A stretch of 64,000 bases of DNA from NCBI RefSeq assembly GCF_042679305.1, contig NZ_JBHTMP010000017.1, forward strand, positions 60,424-124,423. Reading direction: 5' to 3'. Shown here in pieces: positions 45,548 to 52,634 of this stretch (positions are counted from its first letter, which is position 1; each line of letters begins with the position of its first letter). This DNA comes from Micromonospora_H sonneratiae (GTDB lineage: Bacteria > Actinomycetota > Actinomycetes > Mycobacteriales > Micromonosporaceae). The position numbers and the translations under genes are program-made. The notes under the pieces were generated by a model. The model did not search any database and was not told where the DNA came from. It was given only the letters and a program-made list of their open reading frames with translations.

Positions 45548-46975
45548 ATGGCGGAGCCGGAACTGGTGGATGTGGTCGTCGTCGGCCTCGGGGTCGGTGG
45601 TGAGGAGGTCGCCGGTCGGCTGGCTGAGGCTGGTCTGTCCGTGGTCGGCATCGAACGGGGTCTCGTCGGCGGGGAGTGCCCGTACTGGGGCTGTGTCCCG
45701 AGCAAGATGATGATCCGGGCGGCGAACGCGCTGGCCGAGGCCCGGCGAGTCGACGAACTGGCCGGTACGGCGCAGGTCCGGCCGGACTGGGGGCCGGTGG
45801 CGCGCCGGATCCGCGAGGAGGCCACGGACCACTGGGACGACCGGGTCGCGGTCGAACGGCTCACCGGTAAGGGCGTACGAATGGTCCGCGGTCACGGGAT
45901 CCTCGCCGGTCCCGGGCAGGTACGCGTTGGTGACCACGTCTGTCAGGCTCGCCGAGGCATCGTGATCGGCACCGGCACGTCAGCTGCCGCTCCACCGATC
46001 GAAGGGCTGGCGGAAACGCCGTACTGGACCAACCGGGAGGCGATCGCGGTCGAGAAGCTGCCCGACTCGCTGGTGGTGCTCGGAGGTGGGGCGATCGGTC
46101 TGGAACTCGCCCAGGTCTTCGCCCGGTTCGGCGTACGGGTGAGCGTGGTGGAGGTGGCTGACCGGTTGCTGGCCATGGAGGAGCCCGAATCGTCCGCACT
46201 GGCCGCCGAGGCGTTGCAGGCCGACGGCGTGGAGATCCAGACCGGTGTACGCGCCGAACGCGTCAGCCACGACACGCGCGGATTCGCCGTACACCTGTCG
46301 GGTGGTGTGGTGGTCGGCGGCGACCAACTGTTGGTGGCCACGGGGCGGCGGGCGCGGCTGGCCGAACTGGGAGTGGAGACGGTCGGGCTGGATCCAGCGC
46401 AACGGTTCCTGACCGTCGACGACCGGATGCGGGCCGGTGACGGTATCTGGGCGGTCGGCGACGTGACCGGTCACGGTGCGTTCACCCATGTGGCGATGTA
46501 CGAGGCCGCGATCGCCGTTCGGGACATCCTGGCAGGCCCGGGCTCGGGTGCCGGTCCACGCGCCGAGGGCGGGCCGCCTACCGGACCCGGGCCCCGAGCC
46601 GACTATCGGGCGCTGCCCCGGGTGACCTTCACCGACCCGGAGATCGGCGCGGTCGGCCTGACCGAGCAGCAGGCCCGTGACCAGGGACTGAACGTGCAGG
46701 TGGGGTTGGCCCGACTGTCCAACTCGGCACGGGGATGGATCCACAAGGCCGGCAACGAGGGGTTCGTCAAGTTGGTGGCCGATGCCGGGCGGGGAGTCCT
46801 GGTCGGCGCGACCTCCGCCGGCCCGGCCGGAGGCGAGGTACTCGGCGCGCTGACCGTGGCGGTACACGGCGAGGTGCCGCTGGCCACCCTCTGCAACATG
46901 ATGTACGCGTACCCGACCTTCCACCGGGCGATCGAGGACGCGCTCCGCGACCTGGGCGGTTCCGCCCCCGGCTAG
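45548..46975 (+). CDS. FAD-dependent pyridine nucleotide-disulfide oxidoreductase
   Basis: A 475-residue dihydrolipoamide dehydrogenase/mercuric-reductase-type flavoprotein. FAD binding is VVVGLGVGGEEVAGRLAEAG near residue 9. The redox-active pair is in GGECPYWGCVPSK (Cys-x4-Cys, near 42-47). The NAD(P)H fold has VVLGGGAIGLELA near 176. Near the C-terminus AYPTFHRAIEDAL replaces the usual HPT...E motif, so the active-site His position is shifted; activity on lipoamide is doubtful. The ATG at 45548 is preferred over 45512. The substrate is unknown. Confidence 0.85.
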   Translation: MAEPELVDVVVVGLGVGGEEVAGRLAEAGLSVVGIERGLVGGECPYWGCVPSKMMIRAANALAEARRVDELAGTAQVRPDWGPVARRIREEATDHWDDRVAVERLTGKGVRMVRGHGILAGPGQVRVGDHVCQARRGIVIGTGTSAAAPPIEGLAETPYWTNREAIAVEKLPDSLVVLGGGAIGLELAQVFARFGVRVSVVEVADRLLAMEEPESSALAAEALQADGVEIQTGVRAERVSHDTRGFAVHLSGGVVVGGDQLLVATGRRARLAELGVETVGLDPAQRFLTVDDRMRAGDGIWAVGDVTGHGAFTHVAMYEAAIAVRDILAGPGSGAGPRAEGGPPTGPGPRADYRALPRVTFTDPEIGAVGLTEQQARDQGLNVQVGLARLSNSARGWIHKAGNEGFVKLVADAGRGVLVGATSAGPAGGEVLGALTVAVHGEVPLATLCNMMYAYPTFHRAIEDALRDLGGSAPG

Positions 46976-47107
46976 CCGTTGCCCGGTCCTGACCTGCCAG
47001 CGCCCGCGATCCGAGCTGCGGAACCCGGAAAACGTCGGCCCGGTCGGAAATGATGACGGACGATGTAGTTGGCCGACTGGCCGACTGGCCGAGGTGAGGA
47101 GACCGAG

Positions 47108-47623
47108 ATGGTGGAGAAGGAGCCGGTGGGCGAGCTGGACCCGCGGTTCAGCAGTGAGGGCGCGACCGCGATCGAGTGGGCGCAGGCGCGGGAGCACCTG
47201 GTCGACGCGGAGGTGTACTGGCTCTCGACGGTCCGACCGGAGGGGCGCCCGCACGTCACACCACTGTTGGCCCTCTGGCACGACGACATGCTGTATTTCT
47301 GCACCGGCCCGACCGAGCGCAAGGCGAGGAACCTCGCGGCCAATGCACACTGCGTGCTCACCACCGGGTCCAACATGTTGAACAAGGGGCTCGACCTCGT
47401 GGTCGAGGGCGAAGCCGTGCAGGTGGACGACGACGGCAGGCTGCGGCGGATCGCCGCCGCGTACGAGTCGAAGTACGGCAGTGACTGGCACTTCGAGGTA
47501 CGTGACGGCGTTTTCCACAACGCCGCCGGCGGCACGGCCCTGGTGTACGAGGTCGCGCCAACCACCATCTTCGGCTTCGCCAAGGGCGAGTACGGGCAGA
47601 CCCGCTGGCGCTTCTCCGCGTGA
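47108..47623 (+). CDS. pyridoxamine 5'-phosphate oxidase-fold (F420/FMN split-barrel) protein
   Basis: A 171-residue PNPOx-like split-barrel protein. The strand pattern EVYWLSTVRPEGRPHVTPLL near residue 35 and LYFCTGPTERKARNLAANAH near 62 match the actinobacterial group that binds FMN or F420. The ending FGFAKGEYGQTRWRF is common in this group. The ATG at 47108 is preferred because GAGGAGA precedes it; the region just upstream contains a tandem GGCCGACT repeat (47071-47093). The reaction is unknown. Confidence 0.78.
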   Translation: MVEKEPVGELDPRFSSEGATAIEWAQAREHLVDAEVYWLSTVRPEGRPHVTPLLALWHDDMLYFCTGPTERKARNLAANAHCVLTTGSNMLNKGLDLVVEGEAVQVDDDGRLRRIAAAYESKYGSDWHFEVRDGVFHNAAGGTALVYEVAPTTIFGFAKGEYGQTRWRFSA

Positions 47624-47685
47624 CCAGGGACTGACCGACTCCGGCGTGTCGTCGGCGTGTTTCGACAGAACTCCCTGGTCACGCG
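47617..47685. terminator. long-loop inverted repeat between convergent genes
   Basis: CGCGTGACCAGGGA at 47617-47630 is perfectly complementary to 47672-47685, with a loop of about 41 bases. The left arm includes the stop of the PNPOx-fold gene and the right arm is 26 bases from the nrdB end. It may act as a bidirectional terminator. Confidence 0.55.
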
Positions 47686-47711
47686 GATCAACTAGCAGGC
47701 CTCGCCCACAG

Positions 47712-48719
47712 TCAGAAGGCCTCGTCCAGGGAGACCGAACCGGAGACGGCCACCTGGTACGCCGACACCCGCCGCTCGAAGAAGTTCGTCAGCTCCTGGA
47801 CGTCCTGCAACTCCATGAACGGGAACGGGTTCTCCGAGCCGTACCGGGGTGGCAGCCCGAGCCGGGTGAGCCGGGCGTCGGCGACGTACTCCAGGTAGCG
47901 CTGCATGTCCGCGGTGTTCATGCCGGGCAGCCCGTCCCCGCACAGGTCCCGGGCGAAGGCCAGCTCAGCGGCGACCGCCTCCTTGATCATGCGGGTCACC
48001 TGGGCGGACAACTCGTCGTCGAACAGGTCCGGCTCCTCCCGGCGGACCGTGTCGACCACCGCGAAGGCGAACTCCATGTGCATCGACTCGTCGCGGAACA
48101 CCCAGTTGGTGCCGGTGGCCAACCCGGAGAGCAGGCCGCGTGAGCGCAGCCAGTAGACGTACGCGAAGGCGCCGTAGAAGAACAGCCCCTCGACGCAGGC
48201 GGCGAAACAGATCAGGTTGAGCAGGAACGCCCGCCGGTCGGCCCGGGTCTCCAGCCGGTGCAGCGAGTTGATCGAGTTGATCCAGCGGAAGCAGAAGTCC
48301 GCCTTGTCCCGGATCGACGGGATGTGTTCGACCGCCGCGAACGCCTTCGCCCGCTCGTCGTGGTCGGGCAGGTACGTGTCCAGCAGGGTCAGGTAGAACT
48401 GGACGTGCACCGCCTCCTCGAAGAGTTGCCGGGACAGATAGAGGCGGGCCTCCGGTGCGTTGACGTGCTGATAGAGGTTGAGCACCAGGTTGTTCGCCAC
48501 GATCGAGTCACCGGTGGCGAAGAACGCCACCAGTCGGTGTACCAGGTGCCGTTCCTGATCCGACAGCTTCGCCAGGTCGGGTACGTCCGAGGCCAGGTCG
48601 ACCTCCTCCACCGTCCAGGTGTTACGGATGGCCGCCCGGAACCGTTCGTAGAAGTCCGGGTAGCGCATCGGACGCAGGGTCAGGTCCATGCCGGGGTCGA
48701 GCAACATCTGACTGGTCAC
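47712..48719 (-). CDS. nrdB: ribonucleoside-diphosphate reductase beta subunit (class I)
   Basis: A 335-residue ferritin-like radical subunit. Metal ligands are visible: Asp in FFATGDSIV near residue 88, Glu and His in FEEAVHVQFY near 119, and Glu/His in RDESMHMEFAF near 212. The Tyr four residues after the first His (HVQFY) fits the radical tyrosine. It hands a radical to NrdA to reduce ribonucleotides. GTG at 48719 overlaps the nrdA stop (GTGA) and has GAGG at the right spacing. ATG at 48725 is an alternative. Confidence 0.92.
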   Translation of the reverse strand: MTSQMLLDPGMDLTLRPMRYPDFYERFRAAIRNTWTVEEVDLASDVPDLAKLSDQERHLVHRLVAFFATGDSIVANNLVLNLYQHVNAPEARLYLSRQLFEEAVHVQFYLTLLDTYLPDHDERAKAFAAVEHIPSIRDKADFCFRWINSINSLHRLETRADRRAFLLNLICFAACVEGLFFYGAFAYVYWLRSRGLLSGLATGTNWVFRDESMHMEFAFAVVDTVRREEPDLFDDELSAQVTRMIKEAVAAELAFARDLCGDGLPGMNTADMQRYLEYVADARLTRLGLPPRYGSENPFPFMELQDVQELTNFFERRVSAYQVAVSGSVSLDEAF

Positions 48720-51088
48720 TGGCATGCCTCGCAGATCTCCGGGTTTTCCAGGGAGCAGGCCACGGCGTCCGCCGCCTCGGCCGCTGGGGTGTCGGGAAGG
48801 GCCCCTTCCAGGGCAGACAGCGATAGCAGGGGACCCTTTCTGACGGTGGTCTGGGCGATCCGCGTCGCGGGACGGGAACGCAGGTAGTACGTCGTCTTCA
48901 GCCCGGCCCGCCACGCGTAGGCGTACATCGAGGAGAGCTTGCCGATGGTCGGGGCGGCCTGGAACAGGTTCAGCGACTGCGACTGGTCGACGTACGGCGT
49001 ACGCGCGGCGGTCAGATCGATCAGCGCCTTCTGGGGCAGTTCCCAGGCGGTCCGGTAGAGCGTCTTCAACTCGTCCGGAATGTCCAAGGTGGCCACCGAC
49101 CCGTCGGCGGTCTTGATCGCGTCCCGGGTCGCCGGGGTCCACCGGCCGAGCCGCTTGAGGTCGGCCACCAGATGCCGGTTGACCTGGAGGAACTCGCCGG
49201 ACAGGGTCTCCCGCTTGAAGACGTTGGAGACCAGCGGCTCGACGCACTCCGAGCAGCCCGCGATCGAGGCGATGGTGGCGGTCGGTGCGATCGCGACCAG
49301 CAGCGAGTTGCGCAGACCGTACCGGGCGACCTTCTCCCGTATCGCCGCCCAGGCGTCCGGTCGTACCGGCGAGGCGGACGGGTAGTGGTCGAGGTGCAGC
49401 ACGCCACCGGCCGCCCGGGTCTGTCCGTACGCCGGGTGCGCGCCCCGCTCGGCGGCCAGCGAGGCCGACGTGTCGTACGCGGCGAGGGCGATCTCCTCGG
49501 CGATCCGGGTGGAGAGCGCCAGTGCCCCGGGCGAGTCGAACGGCAGCCGCAGCGCGGCGAAGACGTCGGCCAGTCCCATCACTCCGAGACCGATCGGTCG
49601 CCAGCGTCGGTGCGCGGCGGCGGCCTGTTCGGTCGGGAAGTAGTTGCGGTCGATCGCCCGGTCGAGGGCGGCGACCGCGATCCGGACGGTGTCGGCCAGC
49701 GCGGCGAAGTCGACCTCGCCGTCCACGAGGTGGGCGGCCAGGTTGACGGAGCCGAGGGTGCAGACGGCGGTCTCCCCGTCGCTGGTCACCTCCAGGATCT
49801 CGGTGCACAGATTGGACAGGTGCACCACGCCGCCACCGTTGCCCACCTGGTTGCAGGTACGGTTCGCCGCGTCCTTGAAGGTCATCCAGCCGTTGCCGGT
49901 CTGCGCCAGGGTACGCATCATCCGGGCGTACAGGCTCCGGGCCGGCAGGGTCTTCACAGCCTTGCCTGCGACCTCGGCCGCCCGGTAGGCGGTGTCGAAC
50001 TCGTCGCCCCACAGGTCGACCAGTTCCGGTACGTCCTTCGGGTCGAACAGCGACCAGTCCGCGTCCGCCTCGACCCGCCGCATGAACTCGTCCGGGATCC
50101 AGTTGGCCAGGTTCAGGTTGTGCGTACGCCGGGCCTCGTCACCGGTGTTGTCCCGTAGCTCCAGGAACTCCTCGATGTCGGCGTGCCAGGTGTCCAGGTA
50201 GACGCAGGCCGCCCCCTTGCGCCGGCCGCCCTGGTTGACCGCCGCCACGCTGGCGTCCAGGGTGCGCAGCCACGGCACGATCCCGTGCGAGTAGCCGTTG
50301 GTGCCCCGGATCAGCGAGCCGCGCGAGCGTACCCGGGACCAGGAGACACCGATCCCGCCGGCGTACTTGGACAGCTTCGCCACCTGCGTGTAGCGCTCGT
50401 AGATCGATTCGAGCTCGTCCTTCGGCGAGTCGACCAGGAAACAGGAGGAGAGCTGCTGGTGCCGGGTACCGGCGTTGAACAGCGTCGGCGAGCTGGGCAG
50501 GTAGGCCAGGCTGGCCATCCGTCGGTACAGGTCGGCGGCCTGCTCGACCGTTTCGGCCAGGCCGGTGGCGACCCGTAGGAAGAAGTGCTGCGGGGTCTCC
50601 AGCACGTTCCGGCTCTCCGGGTGCCGCAACAGGTAGCGGTCGTAGACCGTACGGAGGCCGAAGAACTCGAAGGCATCGTCGGCCGTGGGGTCGACCAGGG
50701 CGTCGAGTTCGGCGGCATGCGCGGCGACGAAGGTGACGAAGCCGGGATCCAGCAACCCCTGTCTGGTTGCTGCCGCGACGGATTCGCTGAACGTGCGTAC
50801 GCCCTGGTCAGCGGCCTCCTGTCGGATGCGCTCGGTGAGTAGTCGAGCGGCCAGCCTGGCGTACTGCGGCTCCTCGGCGATCAGCCCGGCGGCGGCGGAG
50901 ATGGCCAGTTGGAGCAGCTCGTCCTGGCCCGCACCCGGGGTCCGCCCGGATCGGACCAGGGCCAGCACCCGCTCGGCATCGGTGTCGGGCAGATCGTGCC
51001 GGTGCCGCTCGACGGCGGTACGCAGCCCGTGGTCGGGCTGTTGCTCAGGCTCCGCTGCTGGCGGGGCGGTGGTCACGGCTGCCGTCAT
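48716..51088 (-). CDS. nrdA: ribonucleoside-diphosphate reductase alpha subunit (class I)
   Basis: A 790-residue catalytic subunit. The active-site Cys pair and loop are in SSCFLVDSP near residue 217 and NLCTEILEV near 428. The thiyl-radical region and substrate-phosphate motif APTATIASIAGCSECVEPLV lies near 610. The C-terminal redox pair is in the final CEACQ. An N-terminal region of about 95 residues looks like an ATP-cone-type or variant regulatory domain. ATG at 51088 has GAGGAGCG upstream. The operon has a leader of about 425 bases carrying a cobalamin riboswitch and a promoter with two NrdR boxes. Confidence 0.94.
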   Translation of the reverse strand: MTAAVTTAPPAAEPEQQPDHGLRTAVERHRHDLPDTDAERVLALVRSGRTPGAGQDELLQLAISAAAGLIAEEPQYARLAARLLTERIRQEAADQGVRTFSESVAAATRQGLLDPGFVTFVAAHAAELDALVDPTADDAFEFFGLRTVYDRYLLRHPESRNVLETPQHFFLRVATGLAETVEQAADLYRRMASLAYLPSSPTLFNAGTRHQQLSSCFLVDSPKDELESIYERYTQVAKLSKYAGGIGVSWSRVRSRGSLIRGTNGYSHGIVPWLRTLDASVAAVNQGGRRKGAACVYLDTWHADIEEFLELRDNTGDEARRTHNLNLANWIPDEFMRRVEADADWSLFDPKDVPELVDLWGDEFDTAYRAAEVAGKAVKTLPARSLYARMMRTLAQTGNGWMTFKDAANRTCNQVGNGGGVVHLSNLCTEILEVTSDGETAVCTLGSVNLAAHLVDGEVDFAALADTVRIAVAALDRAIDRNYFPTEQAAAAHRRWRPIGLGVMGLADVFAALRLPFDSPGALALSTRIAEEIALAAYDTSASLAAERGAHPAYGQTRAAGGVLHLDHYPSASPVRPDAWAAIREKVARYGLRNSLLVAIAPTATIASIAGCSECVEPLVSNVFKRETLSGEFLQVNRHLVADLKRLGRWTPATRDAIKTADGSVATLDIPDELKTLYRTAWELPQKALIDLTAARTPYVDQSQSLNLFQAAPTIGKLSSMYAYAWRAGLKTTYYLRSRPATRIAQTTVRKGPLLSLSALEGALPDTPAAEAADAVACSLENPEICEACQ

Positions 51089-51244
51089 GTTCGCTCCTCG
51101 TCGTCTCGGCCGGACCGGAGACTCGCGAGGGGACACGTCGGCACGCCGGATCACCGCCGGTCGGTGTTCCGGCAGTCACCCGTACGTCTCGACGGCCCTC
51201 CCGCGAGGCCCCGAGGTGGTACGCGCGTCGGACGGGTCGGTGCC

Positions 51245-51480
51245 CGACACGCATTACTGGCAGGTCTTCGGACTTGCGGGCAGGGCGCGTTGCCGCGCTT
51301 GCCTACTGGCCGTCGCTTCCCAGATCCGGCTGGCCTGTCCAGACCGAAAGGCTTCCGGCCGGACACCGTGATCCAGTGCTGTTGACGGCGGTCGTTCCCG
51401 CTCACCGCTGCGGGGCAGTCCCGGATTCACACCGGGTTCCCTCTTTGGCCGCGACATCTGGATGGATGCCGAAGCCTGGC
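51245..51480 (-). ncRNA. cobalamin riboswitch upstream of nrdAB
   Basis: Read on the minus strand, the B12 box AAGTCCGAAGACCTGCCA is at 51276-51259. Earlier elements are GGGAACCCGGTGTGAATCC, then CTGCCCCGCAGCGG, and GGGAAGCGACGGCCAGTAGG. The 5' AGGCTTC near 51474 can pair with GAAG and CCT of the B12 box to close the aptamer. About 155 bases separate it from the nrdA start. By analogy with Streptomyces, bound adenosylcobalamin lowers nrdAB expression so that the B12-dependent class II enzyme is used. Confidence 0.95.
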
Positions 51481-51520
51481 CACCCGCCTGGAGGGGCAAG
51501 GGTGGACCAGCAATGAACCG

Positions 51521-51568
51521 ATCCTAGATGTAGTGGCTGGGGGTACGTCAACGCACCAGATGGTGTGG
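51521..51568 (-). promoter_or_regulatory. nrdAB promoter with two NrdR boxes
   Basis: On the minus strand CCACACCATCTGGTGC (51568-51553) and CCACTACATCTAGGAT (51536-51521) share CCACnnCATCTnG and match NrdR boxes. They start 32 bases apart, three helical turns, the usual NrdR spacing. TTGACG (51551-51546) lies between them. TAGGAT (51526-51521) is inside the second box, with a 19-base spacer. Binding would block RNA polymerase. Confidence 0.8.
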
Positions 51569-51713
51569 CGTGTCGCGGTTGACGGGAGTGGATCTGGATC
51601 ATCGTGGGCGGTCGTTGTCTGCCCGTCAGCTCCGGCAGGTCAGCCACGCTCCCGGCACCCAGCCGGCGTGCCGGTGGCGGTTTGGCCACCGTACGGCCGG
51701 GAAGTAGCCGGGA

Positions 51714-52580
51714 GTGCGGACGATGATGGTGCGGAACATGATGACGAAGCTGGAGCGGGCCGCCCGGCTCGACCGGCTGGGTGACCGGCTGCAACACGGC
51801 GTCTTCTCGGTCCTGCCGAACCAGCGGGTCCGGGACTTCCTACACGGGGTGAACCTCGGTCATCCGCTGCATCCGGCGCTCGTGCAGTTGCCCATCGGTG
51901 CCTGGGTCAGCACCGCCATCCTGGACCTGATCCCCGGCCAGCGACGGGCCGCGACGGTGCTGGTGGCGGTGGGCACCGCGAGTGCGCTGCCGGCGGCGAT
52001 CGCCGGGGCCAACGACTGGGCGTCGCTCTCCCGGGAGCAGCGACGGGTCGGCCTGGTCCACGCGATGGCCAACGCGATCGGCACGACCCTGTACGCCGGC
52101 TCGGTGGCTGCCCGGTTGAGTGGACGACACGGTGCCGGCCGGATGCTCGGCTTCCTCGGGTTGGCGGCGGCCAGTGGCGGGGCGTACCTCGGTGGGCACC
52201 TGGCCTACAAACAGGCCGCCGGGGTCAACCAGGGCGTCCAGGAACTGCACCTGATCGAGGACGGGTGGCATCCGATCGCCGACATCGCCAGCCTGCCCGA
52301 CGCCACGTTGCTGACCCGGGAGGTCGACGACGTGTCGGTGGTGGTGTACCGGGACGGTGATGAGGTCACGGTGATGTTGGAGCGGTGCGCCCACCAGAGC
52401 GGTCCGCTCGGCGAGGGCAGGGTCACCCGGGTCGACGGGCGTACCTGTGTGGTCTGCCCCTGGCACGGGAGCACCTTCCAGCTCAACGGCGGTGAGGTCG
52501 TACACGGGCCGGCCGGTACCGACCAGCAGGTGCTACCCACCCGGGTGGTGGACGGCGTGCTACAGACCCGGCTGCCCTGA
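51714..52580 (+). CDS. DUF2231 membrane protein fused to a Rieske [2Fe-2S] domain
   Basis: A 288-residue protein. Residues 45-165 are a DUF2231 membrane domain (NLGHPLHPALVQLPIGAWVS and several helices). Residues 185-285 are a Rieske domain with ligands CAHQSGPLGEG and CVVCPWHGSTF (Cys-x-His and Cys-x2-His). This is the ferredoxin-type Rieske of soluble dioxygenases, placed behind a membrane anchor. It probably takes part in electron transfer at the inner face of the membrane. GTG at 51714 or ATG at 51723 may be the start. Confidence 0.82.
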   Translation: MRTMMVRNMMTKLERAARLDRLGDRLQHGVFSVLPNQRVRDFLHGVNLGHPLHPALVQLPIGAWVSTAILDLIPGQRRAATVLVAVGTASALPAAIAGANDWASLSREQRRVGLVHAMANAIGTTLYAGSVAARLSGRHGAGRMLGFLGLAAASGGAYLGGHLAYKQAAGVNQGVQELHLIEDGWHPIADIASLPDATLLTREVDDVSVVVYRDGDEVTVMLERCAHQSGPLGEGRVTRVDGRTCVVCPWHGSTFQLNGGEVVHGPAGTDQQVLPTRVVDGVLQTRLP

Positions 52581-52581
52581 C

Positions 52582-52602
52582 CCGACCACCTGGCGTGGTC
52601 GG
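52582..52602. terminator. short hairpin between convergent Rieske and protease genes
   Basis: CCGACCAC and GTGGTCGG form an eight-base perfect stem around CTGGC. It lies one base after the Rieske stop codon and 33 bases from the end of the protease gene. Probably bidirectional. Confidence 0.6.
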
Positions 52603-52634
52603 CGGGACTGGGCAGCCGGGCTGCGTGGTCGCGC

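Noticed and set aside
47712..50012. A 766-residue version of nrdB extending across nrdA.
   Set aside because: The first half is antisense-like frame noise inside nrdA. The NrdB homology starts near 48719.
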